DNA from: Actinacidiphila fildesensis
Lineage (GTDB): Bacteria; Actinomycetota; Actinomycetes; Streptomycetales; Streptomycetaceae
Length of the DNA stretch: 64,000 nucleotides
Assembly (NCBI RefSeq): GCF_042652185.1
Contig: NZ_JBHSIX010000007.1
Direction: 5' to 3' (one strand)
How positions within the stretch are numbered: the first letter of the stretch is position 1; the number at the start of each line of letters is the position of its first letter. The notes beneath the pieces are model-generated. The model searched no databases and was not told where the DNA came from. It saw nothing but the letters and a program-made list of their open reading frames with translations. Shown one piece after another: positions 47,742 through 56,519 of this stretch. A program made the translations under genes and the position numbers.

Positions 47742-48872
47742 TCAGCGCTGGCGCTTGTAGAAGGGCAGCGCAACCACCTTGTGCGGCTCTTGAGCGCCAC
47801 GGATGTCGACGGCCACGCCCTCGGTGCCGGGCGTGGCGTGGGCCGCGTCGACGTAGGCGATGGCGATCGGCTGTCCGAGGGTCGGGGAGGGCGCACCGGA
47901 GGTGACCTCGCCGATCACGGCGCCGCCGGCGGCGGTGACCGCGAACCCGGCGCGCGGGACCCGGCGGCCCTCGGCGACCAGGCCGACCAGCTTGCGCGGC
48001 GGCTGCGCGGCGGCCCGCTCGGCGGCGGCGGTGAGCGCGGTGCGCCCGACGAAGTCGCCCGGCTTGTCGAACTTCACGACACGGCCGAGCCCGGCGTCGA
48101 ACGGCGTGGTGGCGGTGGTCAGCTCATGCCCGTAGAGCGGCATGCCGGCCTCCAGGCGCAGCGTGTCGCGGCAGGACAGGCCGCACGGGATGAGGCCGAC
48201 GCCGGCACCCGCCTCGGTGATCGCCTTCCACAGCGCCTCGGCGTGCTCGGGCGCCACGAAGAGCTCGAAGCCGTCCTCGCCGGTGTAGCCGGTACGGGCG
48301 ATCAGCGCGGGGACGCCCGCGACGGTGCCGGGCAGGCCCGCGTAGTACTTGAGCCCGTCCAGGTCGGCGTCGGTCAGGCCCTTCATGATGCCGGGGGACT
48401 CGGGGCCCTGGACGGCGATCAGCGCGTACGCGTCGCGGTCGTCGCGGACCGTGGCGTCGAACGCCGCGGCGCGCTCGGTGACGGCGTCCAGGACGACCTG
48501 GGCGTTGCCGGCGTTCGCGACGACCATGTACTCGTCCTCGCCGAGGCGGTAGACGATCAGGTCGTCCACGATCCCGCCGTCCTCGGCGCAGATCATCGTG
48601 TAGCGGGCCCGGCCGACCGCGAGGGCCGAGATGTGGCCGACGAGCGCGTAGTCCAGCGCTTCGCCCGCCTCGGGACCGGTGACGGTGATCTCGCCCATGT
48701 GCGAGAGGTCGAACAGCCCGGCGCGCGTGCGGACGGCGGTGTGCTCGTCGCGCTCGCTGGCGTAGCGCAGCGGCATGTCCCAGCCGGCGAAGTCGGTCAT
48801 CGTCGCGCCGAGCGCACGATGCAGGGCGTCGAGCGCGGTACGGCGCGGGGCGTCGGTGGGCGGCTGGCTCAT
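47742..48872 (-). CDS. gcvT: Glycine cleavage system T protein (aminomethyltransferase) GcvT
   Basis: This 376-aa tetrahydrofolate-dependent enzyme transfers the aminomethyl carbon from lipoyl-GcvH to THF, releasing ammonia. FAGWDMPLRY, LFDLSHMGEI, GPEAGEALDY and the folate-binding Asp region in YTGEDGFELF are typical. The start is ATG 48872 with GGGAG 8 nt upstream; the frame further upstream reads through the riboswitch and is not coding. It is the first gene of a four-gene operon preceded by a tandem glycine riboswitch, so expression should respond to glycine. Confidence 0.95.
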   Translation of the reverse strand: MSQPPTDAPRRTALDALHRALGATMTDFAGWDMPLRYASERDEHTAVRTRAGLFDLSHMGEITVTGPEAGEALDYALVGHISALAVGRARYTMICAEDGGIVDDLIVYRLGEDEYMVVANAGNAQVVLDAVTERAAAFDATVRDDRDAYALIAVQGPESPGIMKGLTDADLDGLKYYAGLPGTVAGVPALIARTGYTGEDGFELFVAPEHAEALWKAITEAGAGVGLIPCGLSCRDTLRLEAGMPLYGHELTTATTPFDAGLGRVVKFDKPGDFVGRTALTAAAERAAAQPPRKLVGLVAEGRRVPRAGFAVTAAGGAVIGEVTSGAPSPTLGQPIAIAYVDAAHATPGTEGVAVDIRGAQEPHKVVALPFYKRQR

Positions 48873-48911
48873 CAGTCGGGCTCCCGGTGCAGGCGTGGCG
48901 AGACTCTCATG

Positions 48912-48955
48912 GCAATGACAAAGAATGACGAAACCCCGAAGGAAGGGGCCTCCCC
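48912..48955 (-). promoter_or_regulatory. Expression platform of the glycine riboswitch
   Basis: Two short helices share one strand. CCCC at 48945-48948 (as RNA) can pair with the GGGG at 48934-48937, leaving a T-rich run downstream like a terminator. It can also pair with the GGGG at 48952-48955 just after aptamer II. The pairs exclude each other, so this is a plausible attenuation switch; the ON/OFF direction cannot be fixed by eye. Confidence 0.5.
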
Positions 48956-49146
48956 ATCTGTCATCGGAACCTGAGAGGTTCACCGCGGCCTGGTGGGGCC
49001 CCGGCTTGCACCTTGGGTGGGTCGGACCGTGAACGGGCCCGACCGCTTTTCAGATGTGCCTCGCCCGCGCGGTGACTGTGCCTGAGAGATTCAAGGGAGG
49101 ACTTGCTCCTTCGGCGCCCTGCTCATGATGGCAGGGACTCTCCCGC
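48956..49146 (-). ncRNA. Tandem glycine riboswitch upstream of gcvT
   Basis: On the minus strand, aptamer I (about 49146-49050) shows the conserved GGGAGAG start, the GCGCCGAAGGAGCAA core and the closing GAATCTCTCAGGCA. Aptamer II (about 49050-48956) repeats the pattern with CCAAGGTGCAAGCC, GTGAACCTCTCAGGT and a final GATGACAGATGGGG. The two are joined by a short linker, as in cooperative tandem glycine riboswitches. It ends about 80 nt before the gcvT start. Glycine-activated gcv riboswitches are known in Streptomyces griseus. Confidence 0.92.
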
Positions 49147-49325
49147 GCGGCCTCGAACGGCCAGTATGCAAGTTGTGGCGCTCATCATTGCATGCGGCGG
49201 AAGCCACCGGGCCTCTGGGGAAACCCTTTGCTTGCCATTACCCTCTCTTTACTGACAGTGGCCGGGTTCCACCGGGGCCCGGTCGAGGCCGAGGCCGGCA
49301 GGCCGGCCTCGGGGAGGTGGGGGCT

Positions 49326-49988
49326 GTGCAGGGGGACGAGCGGTGGGCCGGGACGACGCTGCGCTACCCGGCGGGGGACGTGCTGGTCGTGTCGGGACTG
49401 CCGGGCAGCGGCAAGAGCACGCTCATGCGGCGCGCGGTCGACGAACGGGACGGCGCAGGGGATCCCGGAGGAGCGGTCCGCCGGATCGACTCGCAGGACG
49501 TACGGCTGCACTGGGAGGCGCTGATGCCGGCCCTGCTCCCGTACGCGGCGTACCGCCCGCTGGTACGGCTCGACCACTACGCGAGGCTGCGCCGGGCGCT
49601 GCGCACCGGCGCCAGCCTCGTCGTCCACGACTGCGGCTCGCTGGCCTGGGTACGGCGCTGGCTGGCCCGGGACGCCCGGCGCCGCGGCCGGGGGCTGCAC
49701 CTGCTGGTGCTGGACGTCCCGGAGGACGCCGCCCGCGCCGGCCAGCTCGCGCGCGGGCGGATGGTGTCCGGGTACGCCATGGCCCGGCACCGCAGGGCCG
49801 CCCGGCGGCTGGTGGCGCTGGCCGGGCCCGGCGGACGGCCCGACGGCTGTGTCTCCGCGCTGCTTCTGGACCGGCCCGCGGCGGGTGCGGTGCGGCGGAT
49901 AGTCTTCGGCGGCGGCCGGGCCGGATCCGAGGCGTCACCGGTGGCCGTTACCGCGGATCAGGGCAGTTGCCAACCGGGTTACCGCTAG
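49326..49988 (+). CDS. P-loop ATPase/kinase-like protein
   Basis: This 220-aa protein has a clear Walker A GLPGSGKST at residues 24-32, preceded by the strand GDVLVVS. The body resembles zeta-toxin/PNK-like small-molecule or nucleic-acid kinases: LVVHDCGSLAWVRRWLARDARRRG and HLLVLDVPEDAARAGQLARGR, the latter a lid-like Arg-rich segment. The substrate is unknown. The start is GTG 49326 with GGGAGG about 8 nt upstream; an open frame continues back into the riboswitch region but is unlikely. It diverges from the gcvT operon and is followed by two SseB-like genes. Confidence 0.75.
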   Translation: MQGDERWAGTTLRYPAGDVLVVSGLPGSGKSTLMRRAVDERDGAGDPGGAVRRIDSQDVRLHWEALMPALLPYAAYRPLVRLDHYARLRRALRTGASLVVHDCGSLAWVRRWLARDARRRGRGLHLLVLDVPEDAARAGQLARGRMVSGYAMARHRRAARRLVALAGPGGRPDGCVSALLLDRPAAGAVRRIVFGGGRAGSEASPVAVTADQGSCQPGYR

Positions 49989-50076
49989 GGTTCCGGCAGG
50001 GCGGCAGACGTCGGGAACGGCGGTCGCCGGCCGCACGCAGCAGACACTCAGGCCCTATCCCGCGAGGCACAGCGCA

Positions 50077-50853
50077 GTGAACACGCAGCTTCCGCCGCCC
50101 CCGGCCACCGCTGGAGGCGCCCCCGGCCCGGCCGACGCATGGCCGGCCAACGAACTCGAAGCCGTCCTCGCAGCGAGCGTCGGCACTCCGGGTGTGAACG
50201 CCCGGCTCCTCGAAGTGCTCGGCCGCTCCCAGCTGTGGGTTCCGCTGCCCAACGGCGGCGGGCCCGGCAGCCGGGACCTGGACCTGCCGTCCTTCGAGAT
50301 CGACGGCACCCTGTACATACCGGTGTTCAGTTCCGAGCACCAGTTCCTGCGGGCCGCCCAGGGGATGGCCTGCACCGTCGCACCGGCCCGCGAGTTCGCC
50401 CGCGGGCTGCCCCCGGAGGTCGGCATCGCCGTCAATCCGGGCGGGACGGCCGGGATCCCGCTGCCGCCCCCCGCCGTCCAGGACCTCTGCCGGTCCGACC
50501 GCGACCCGCGGTCGGCGACCGGCGGCCGGGTCCGGCTGTGGGAGCCCGAGCCGGACGACGAGCCGGTCGACTTCCTCGCCGCCGCCGCGGGCGAGTTCGC
50601 GGTCACCCCGGTGGTGCTCTCCGCGCGGCGCGCGGTGGCCAGCGTCGAGGGCGCGCCCCCGCAGCTGTTCGTCGGCGTCGAGCTGGACCGCTGGCAGGAC
50701 GAGGACCGGGCCGCCGCGATGGACGCGCTGGGCCGCGCACTCGGCGCCGTACCGCTGCCGCTGCCGGTGCAGCTGGTATTGCTGGACATCGCCCAGGACC
50801 CCGTCGGCGACTGGATGCTGGAGCGGGTCCGGCCCTTCTTCGGACGGGACTGA
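50077..50853 (+). CDS. SseB-family protein (enhanced serine sensitivity), copy 1
   Basis: This 258-aa protein is related to SseB, known in E. coli for a serine-sensitivity phenotype when overexpressed; its biochemical role is not established. The N-terminal SseB domain (about residues 25-130; LWVPLPNGGG then LYIPVFSSEHQFLRAA) is followed by the SseB C-terminal domain (about 150-258; QLFVGVELD and VQLVLLD). There is no signal peptide or membrane segment. It lies next to a second SseB-like gene and near the glycine/serine operon, which may be a functional hint or coincidence. Confidence 0.82.
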   Translation: MNTQLPPPPATAGGAPGPADAWPANELEAVLAASVGTPGVNARLLEVLGRSQLWVPLPNGGGPGSRDLDLPSFEIDGTLYIPVFSSEHQFLRAAQGMACTVAPAREFARGLPPEVGIAVNPGGTAGIPLPPPAVQDLCRSDRDPRSATGGRVRLWEPEPDDEPVDFLAAAAGEFAVTPVVLSARRAVASVEGAPPQLFVGVELDRWQDEDRAAAMDALGRALGAVPLPLPVQLVLLDIAQDPVGDWMLERVRPFFGRD

Positions 50854-50960
50854 GCCCGTGCGCTGTCTGCGGGGGCGCACAACCTGGTTTGATGGCGGGC
50901 GGTGCACAGGCGTGCGCCGGACCCGGTGACACCGGTGACGGAGAGAAGGGGCGGACCCAC

Positions 50961-51773
50961 GTGATCGCGGGCGCGCAAGGCGGTGCGGCGGCAGCCGGCC
51001 ACGTCGAGCAGATGCTTCGACAGGTGGCGCCCGGACGATTCGACGCCTACGAGGATCTGCTCGTGTCGCTGGCCGGCGGCCAGGTCTGGATGCTGCTGTG
51101 GCACGGCTCACCCGGATCACCGGACGCCCAGTACGGGAACATGGAGATCGACGGCTACGGCTACGCGCCGGCCGTCACCTCCCCCCAGGAGCTCGCCACC
51201 AGCGGCTGGAACCGGGCCCATGAGATCGTCCAGGGCCGCGACATCGCGACCGCCCTGTTCCCCGAGCGCTGGGGACTGTGGCTGAATCCGCACGCCCCCG
51301 GCGGCGGCGTCGGCATCCCCTGGCTCGACCTGCGCCGGATCGCCACCGGCCTCGAACGGCTGCCCGCCGGACCGCTGCAGATCGGCGAGCCCGCCCTGCA
51401 GATCCCGCAGTTCTACGCCCTGCTCTCGCAGCACGCCCACCGGACGCCGGCCGTACGGTCGCTGCGCCGCGCCTGGGTGCAGCCCGCGCTGGGCGAGCCG
51501 TATCTCGCCATCGGCCTGGACATGTACGACTCCTCGCCACAGGCGGTGGAAGCGGTACGCCTGATGATGCAGCAGTCGATCAGCGGAGTGCCGGACGGGC
51601 TGGCCGTCTCCACGGTCGCCATGGCGGACGAGTACGACCCCGTCGCCATGTGGATGCGGATGAACGGCCAGCCCTTCTTCGACCGTGAGGCGCACGCCGC
51701 CTCGGGCCCGGCCCCCGCGGCCGCCTGGGGCTGGCCGCAGCAGGGCTGGCCGCAGGGCCAGGCGCCCCGCTAG
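50961..51773 (+). CDS. SseB-family protein, copy 2
   Basis: This 270-aa companion of the preceding gene has a shorter N-terminal domain (VWMLLWHGSPGSPDAQYGNMEI, then ALFPERWGLWLNPH). Its C-terminal SseB domain (LGEPYLAIGLDMYDSSPQ) is conserved and ends in a Trp/Pro/Gln-rich tail. The GTG start at 50961 is preceded by a purine-rich AAGGGGCGG. The two genes are 107 nt apart. Function is unknown; divergence from copy 1 suggests they act as a pair. Confidence 0.78.
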   Translation: MIAGAQGGAAAAGHVEQMLRQVAPGRFDAYEDLLVSLAGGQVWMLLWHGSPGSPDAQYGNMEIDGYGYAPAVTSPQELATSGWNRAHEIVQGRDIATALFPERWGLWLNPHAPGGGVGIPWLDLRRIATGLERLPAGPLQIGEPALQIPQFYALLSQHAHRTPAVRSLRRAWVQPALGEPYLAIGLDMYDSSPQAVEAVRLMMQQSISGVPDGLAVSTVAMADEYDPVAMWMRMNGQPFFDREAHAASGPAPAAAWGWPQQGWPQGQAPR

Positions 51774-51791
51774 GGGCCGGTCGAGGGTTCG

Positions 51792-53321
51792 CTACGCGCC
51801 GCTGAGCGCCGCGCCGATGAGGCCGAGCGGCGGGCTGCCGAGGTCCAGCAGCGCGCCGTGGAAGCGTTCCAGCGAGAAACCGGACCCCCAGTCGCGGCGG
51901 GCCCGCTCGCGTAGTCGCATGATCTCCAGCTTGCCCCAGGTGTAGCGCCCGTAGGCGGCGTCGAAGGTGCCGCGGCGGGCCTCGGAGGCGGCGCCGGCGC
52001 GGGCCAGGTGGGCATCGCGCATGAAGAGCTCGGTGGCCTCGTCGACCGTCATCGCGCCGGTGTGCAGACCGATGGCGCAGGACAGCCGGGTGACGCGTAC
52101 CAGCGCCTCCAGGGCCACCCCGATGGCGAACCGCGGGTCGCGGGCCCGGAAGCCCTCTTCGAGGCAGACCTCCTCGACGTAGTGCGCCCAGCCCTCGCAG
52201 AAGGACAGCGAGTGCAGGACCCGCCGGACGGGCGTGGGCGCGCGGCGCAGTGAGCGCCCGTGCGCGAAGTGGCCGGGGGCGACCTCGTGCACGGTGATCG
52301 AGGGGAGGCTGGTGCGGCTGAAGACGGTCAGCCACTCCTCACGCTCGGAATCCGGCCAGTCCGGCTCCGGCGGGGTGACGTGGTACCAGGAGGCGGCGTC
52401 GGGTTCGCCGGGCGCGGCCCAGGACATCATCGCCATCGCCCAGCGGCGGGAGGGCGGTGCGGGGCCGACCAGGCAGTCGCCGTCGAGATGCGGCACCAGC
52501 CGCTTGGCCCGGGTGAACTCGATGACCTCCTCGGTCAGCCGGGCGGCCTCCGGGATGACGCCGTCGGCCGCCGGGTGGTCGGCGAGGAGCTCCGCGATCA
52601 GTTCGTCGACGTCGCGGTCCGGGTCGAGCGCGCGACAGGACTCGGTCAGCAGCTCCGTCAGCCGGTCCCGTTCGCGGGCCGCCTCGTCCGCCAGCGCCGT
52701 CAGGTCGACGGGCAGGCCCTCCTGACTGCCCATCAGGGCGGCCAGCGCGGCGCCGCCGAGCCGAGGGTCGGGATCGCCCGTCTTCGCCGCCCGGGCCACA
52801 TGCGCCACCAGCCGCTCGTGCGCGGGGAGCGCCGCGGCGGCCTCGGGGCCCTGGTCCGGGTGGAGTCCCGCGGCCAGCCCGCGTACGGCGCCGAGGAGCG
52901 CGCCCGCGACCGGGGCGCTCACCCGGTCGAGCGAGCTGATCGCGGCGTCCACCGCCTCCGGCCACTGCGCCAGGTGCTTGAGCCGGGCGGCGGCTCGCTC
53001 CTGCCGGGGGGCGTACTCGCGGTCGTAGGAGGCCAGTTCCAGGTTGGACAGATGGGGGTACGGGTCGCGGCGGTGCAGCTCCAGCTCGCCGTACTGCACC
53101 TTCAGCGCGTTCTCGAAGACGGACAGGTGCGCGTCGTCATGGCGCTCGCGCGCGCCGTGCGGGGCCGGGCGCCCGCGCCGCGCGTGCGCGAGGGCGGACA
53201 GTCCGCGCCGGACGCCGGCGGGTGACAAATCCTGCACCCGCCCGTCGTACTCGTGCAGACCGGCCATTTCCCGGACAGTGGGGATCATCAGGTCGCACAC
53301 CGCATGCAGCCGATCATTCAT
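51792..53321 (-). CDS. DUF885-family metallopeptidase-like protein
   Basis: This 509-aa, largely helical DUF885 protein resembles gluzincin-type zinc peptidases. The likely metal site is TVHEVAPGHFAHG (about residues 340-352), with a following GWAHYVEE segment that supplies the third ligand in the family. No signal peptide is seen, so it should act in the cytoplasm, probably on short peptides. The start is ATG 53321 with a weak ribosome binding site. It converges on the SseB pair and diverges from the peptide transporter operon, a sensible neighbour for an intracellular peptidase. Confidence 0.85.
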   Translation of the reverse strand: MNDRLHAVCDLMIPTVREMAGLHEYDGRVQDLSPAGVRRGLSALAHARRGRPAPHGARERHDDAHLSVFENALKVQYGELELHRRDPYPHLSNLELASYDREYAPRQERAAARLKHLAQWPEAVDAAISSLDRVSAPVAGALLGAVRGLAAGLHPDQGPEAAAALPAHERLVAHVARAAKTGDPDPRLGGAALAALMGSQEGLPVDLTALADEAARERDRLTELLTESCRALDPDRDVDELIAELLADHPAADGVIPEAARLTEEVIEFTRAKRLVPHLDGDCLVGPAPPSRRWAMAMMSWAAPGEPDAASWYHVTPPEPDWPDSEREEWLTVFSRTSLPSITVHEVAPGHFAHGRSLRRAPTPVRRVLHSLSFCEGWAHYVEEVCLEEGFRARDPRFAIGVALEALVRVTRLSCAIGLHTGAMTVDEATELFMRDAHLARAGAASEARRGTFDAAYGRYTWGKLEIMRLRERARRDWGSGFSLERFHGALLDLGSPPLGLIGAALSGA

Positions 53322-53625
53322 GTGCCGACGTTACATCCGGCGCGAGCCCCATAACGGACGATGATTCACCAGATCACAGTTGCGCATCCATTCGTTGTGA
53401 GGTCTGGCGGGTGATCGCGGACTGGATGAAGACTCTCGCCGCAAGGGGCTCGCGGCCCCGGCGAACACCTGCTCCGCCTGCACCAACAGCACCGCCTGCA
53501 CCGCCTGTTTTCCCTGCAATTGAGCATGGCACAGCACCAGCAGCACGACTGATGAGTGAAGAGTAAAGCCGCTACAGCGGCGGGCGCGCGCCGGTTATCC
53601 GCCGGCGAGAGGGGTCAGTTTCACC
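53322..53625. other. Divergent region upstream of the oligopeptide transporter
   Basis: These 304 bases separate the DUF885 gene and the peptide ABC operon and should contain both promoters. Features are three CCGCCTG copies within 53473-53507, a small dyad GCCGC-TACA-GCGGC near 53568-53581, and a leader of moderate GC. No coding sequence is convincing. Confidence 0.45.
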
Positions 53626-54624
53626 ATGACCGCACCGATCGAGACCACTGCCGCACAGGCCGGGGCGCAGCCCGAAGCCATTCTCAGTGGGGTCAAGAAG
53701 AGTCAGATCGAGGGACGTTCCCTCGGCCAGATCGCCTGGCTGCGCTTCCGGCGCGACAAGGTGGCCGTGGCCGGCGGCATCGTCGTGATCCTCCTGGTGC
53801 TGCTGGCCGTGCTGGCGAAGCCGATCGAGTCGATCTTCGGCCTGGACCCCAACGCGTTCCATCAGGACCTCGTGGACCCGGTGCTTCTCGCGCCCAAGGG
53901 CGCCTGGGGCGGCATGAGTTGGGAACATCCGCTCGGGGTCGATCCACAGTTCGGCCGCGATCTGCTGGCCCGGGTGATCGAGGGATCATGGGTGTCGCTG
54001 CTCGTGGCGACCGGCGCGACGATCCTGTCCAACGTCATCGGTACGGTGCTCGGCGTCATCGCCGGCTACTACGGCGGCTGGGTCGACAGCGTGATCAGCC
54101 GCATGATGGACACCTTCCTGGCCTTTCCGCTGCTGCTCTTCGCGATCTCCATTTCGGCTTCGCTGCAGGACGGCGCGTTCGGACTGGACGGACTTCCGCT
54201 CCGCATCTGCGTACTGATCTTCGTCATCGGATTCTTCAACTGGCCCTACATGGGTCGAATTGTGCGCGGGCAGACCCTCAGCCTGCGTGAACGTGAGTTC
54301 GTGGAAGCCGCCCGCAGCCTGGGTGCCCGCGGTCCGTTCATTCTTTTCCGTGAGCTGCTCCCCAACCTTGTGGCGCCGATCCTCGTGTATTCGACGCTGC
54401 TGATTCCGACCAACATCATTTTCGAGGCCGCACTGAGCTTCCTCGGGGTCGGAATCGCCCCGCCGCAATCGTCCTGGGGCGGCATGCTCACCAGCGCGAT
54501 CGATCTCTACGAGGCCGATCCGCAATACATGATCGTGCCCGGCCTGGCGATCTTCGTCACGGTCCTGGCATTCAACCTGCTGGGCGACGGGCTGCGCGAC
54601 GCCCTCGATCCCCGCAGCAAGTGA
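53626..54624 (+). CDS. Oligopeptide/dipeptide ABC transporter permease, DppC/OppC type
   Basis: This 332-aa inner-membrane permease has a cytoplasmic N-terminus of about 45 residues, a first helix (VAGGIVVILLVLLAVLA), a large extracellular loop (LDPNAFHQDL to DPQFGRDL) and five more helices. The EAA loop is visible as EFVEAARSLGARGPFILFRELLPN, where the ATPase docks. It is the first gene of the operon, an unusual order in which the DppC-type permease precedes the binding protein and DppB-type permease. Translation starts at ATG 53626. Confidence 0.93.
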   Translation: MTAPIETTAAQAGAQPEAILSGVKKSQIEGRSLGQIAWLRFRRDKVAVAGGIVVILLVLLAVLAKPIESIFGLDPNAFHQDLVDPVLLAPKGAWGGMSWEHPLGVDPQFGRDLLARVIEGSWVSLLVATGATILSNVIGTVLGVIAGYYGGWVDSVISRMMDTFLAFPLLLFAISISASLQDGAFGLDGLPLRICVLIFVIGFFNWPYMGRIVRGQTLSLREREFVEAARSLGARGPFILFRELLPNLVAPILVYSTLLIPTNIIFEAALSFLGVGIAPPQSSWGGMLTSAIDLYEADPQYMIVPGLAIFVTVLAFNLLGDGLRDALDPRSK

Positions 54625-54688
54625 CCCCGCGGCGCGACCTTCCGCGCGCGGCTGTGTATCTCCACCGAACGAGGGGGCTTTCCTCGGC

Positions 54689-56443
54689 ATGAACAGCAGA
54701 AAAGCGACAGCGGTGCTGGCGCTTGCCACGGCTCTGGCCTTGGGAGCGTCCGCTTGCAGCAGCAGCGACAAGACCACCGACAAGGGAACGGGGACGAGCG
54801 CGGGTACCGACGCCGCCCTCACCCAGGTCGTCAACAAGAGTGACAAGGCCGGTGGGACGGTCTCGTACGAGCACTCCGACGTGCCCGACTCGCTCGACCC
54901 GGGGAACACCTACTACGGCTGGGTGCAGAACTTCTCCCGGCTGTACGGCCGCACGCTGGTCACCTTCAAGCCCGCCGCGGGCGCCGAGGGCCTGCAGATC
55001 GTCCCGGACCTCGCCACCGGTCTCGGCAAGGCCAGCGCCGACGCCAAGACCTGGACCTACACGATCCGCAAGGACGTGAAGTACGAGGACGGCACCCTCG
55101 TCACCTCCAAGGACGTCAAGTACGCGATCGAGCGCAGCAACTTCGCGCCCGAGGCGCTGTCCAACGGCCCGACGTACTTCAAGGCGTACCTGGTCGGCGG
55201 CGACGCGTACAAGGGTCCGTACAAGGACAAGAGCCCCGGCGGGCTCGCGTCCATCGAGACCCCGGACGACTCGACGATCGTCTTCCACCTGAGCAAGCCC
55301 TTCGCGGACTTCGACTACCTGGCGACGTTCTCGCAGACCGCACCCGTGCCGCAGGCCAAGGACACCGGCGCCCAGTACGTGAAGCACATCATGTCGACGG
55401 GCCCGTACAAGTTCGAGTCCTACGACGACGGCAAGAGCGCCGTCCTGGTGCGCAACCCGATGTGGTCGAAGGCGATCGACCCGCTGCGTCCCGCGCTCCC
55501 GGACAAGATCACGATGAAGTTCAAGGTGAACGGCGTCACGATCGACAAGGACCTGCTGGCCGGCACCATCACGGTCGACGCGGCCGGCGCGGGTGTGCAG
55601 CCCGCGAGCCAGCCGTCGGTGCTGAGCGCGGCGAACAAGAAGAACACGGACAACTCGTACGCGGGAGCCACGTCCTACGTGGCGCTGAACGTGAACGTGA
55701 AGCCGTTCGACAACCCGGACTGCCGTAAGGCGGTCCAGTGGGCGATCGACAAGACCTCGGTGCAGACCGCCGCGGGCGGCAATGTGAAGGGCGACGTCGC
55801 CACCACGCTGCTGCCGCCGTCGGTCAACGGCTACAGCAAGTTCGACCTGTACCCGACCCCGGGCAACAAGGGCGACACCACGAAGGCCAAGGCCGCGCTG
55901 ACCGCCTGCGGCCAGCCCGGCGGCTTCACCACCAACCTGTCGGCGCGTTCCGACCGGGCCTCCGAGATGGCGGCGGCGACGGCGATCCAGAACTCGCTGA
56001 AGGCTGTCGGCATCACGGTCAACATCAAGAGCTTCCCGGCCGGTAAGTACTTCTCCAACTTCGCGGGTGTCCCGGACTACGTCCACTCGCACGGCCTCGG
56101 CATGATGATGATGGCCTGGGGCGCCGACTGGCCGACCGGCTACGGCTTCCTCGACCAGATCATCGACGGCAGCGCCATCAAGCCCTCGGGCGGCAACAAC
56201 CTGATGGAGCTGAACGACCCGACGATCAACAAGGCCCTGTCGGACGCCATCGCGAACACGGACAGCGCCGCCCGCACCAAGGCGTGGGGCGACATCGACA
56301 AGCTGACCATGGAGAACGCGTCCGTGGTGCCGCTGCTGTACCGCAAGAACCTGCTCTACCGGCCGCCGTCCGCGACCAATGTCACGGTCACGCAGGCCTT
56401 CCTGGGCATGTACGACTACCTGCTGATCAGCTCCTCCAAGTAA
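54689..56443 (+). CDS. Oligopeptide-binding lipoprotein (SBP family 5)
   Basis: This 584-aa extracellular substrate-binding lipoprotein delivers peptides to the transporter. The signal peptide ends in the lipobox LGASAC (Cys about residue 23), followed by a Ser/Thr/Lys/Gly linker. The SBP_bac_5 domain follows, with YEHSDVPDSLDPGNTYYGWV at the start and KDVKYAIERS, the usual signature region. The start ATG 54689 has GAGGGGG upstream. The large cleft domain suggests peptides of several residues. A hairpin directly after the gene probably protects its mRNA, so it can be made in excess over the membrane parts. Confidence 0.94.
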   Translation: MNSRKATAVLALATALALGASACSSSDKTTDKGTGTSAGTDAALTQVVNKSDKAGGTVSYEHSDVPDSLDPGNTYYGWVQNFSRLYGRTLVTFKPAAGAEGLQIVPDLATGLGKASADAKTWTYTIRKDVKYEDGTLVTSKDVKYAIERSNFAPEALSNGPTYFKAYLVGGDAYKGPYKDKSPGGLASIETPDDSTIVFHLSKPFADFDYLATFSQTAPVPQAKDTGAQYVKHIMSTGPYKFESYDDGKSAVLVRNPMWSKAIDPLRPALPDKITMKFKVNGVTIDKDLLAGTITVDAAGAGVQPASQPSVLSAANKKNTDNSYAGATSYVALNVNVKPFDNPDCRKAVQWAIDKTSVQTAAGGNVKGDVATTLLPPSVNGYSKFDLYPTPGNKGDTTKAKAALTACGQPGGFTTNLSARSDRASEMAAATAIQNSLKAVGITVNIKSFPAGKYFSNFAGVPDYVHSHGLGMMMMAWGADWPTGYGFLDQIIDGSAIKPSGGNNLMELNDPTINKALSDAIANTDSAARTKAWGDIDKLTMENASVVPLLYRKNLLYRPPSATNVTVTQAFLGMYDYLLISSSK

Positions 56444-56470
56444 TCGGAAGGCAGGTGAAGGCATCGGTGT

Positions 56471-56501
56471 CCGCCGGGCCGGGTGACCCCCGGCCCGGCG
56501 G
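56471..56501 (+). terminator. Intercistronic hairpin between binding-protein and dppB-type genes
   Basis: A perfect 13-bp GC stem (56471-56483 and 56489-56501) with a 5-nt loop lies 28 nt after the binding-protein stop and 19 nt before the next start. In ABC operons such hairpins act as partial terminators or 3-prime stabilisers, raising binding-protein levels over the permease. Confidence 0.78.
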
Positions 56502-56519
56502 GCCCGGCGCCGCACGGCT

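Noticed and set aside
49125..49325. Upstream extension of the P-loop ATPase gene into the glycine riboswitch
   Set aside because: The extension would overlap aptamer I on the other strand and lacks a ribosome binding site; GTG 49326 has one.
53331..53546. Small minus-strand open frame of 71 codons upstream of the peptide transporter
   Set aside because: No ribosome binding site or motif, and it occupies the only promoter space for two divergent genes.
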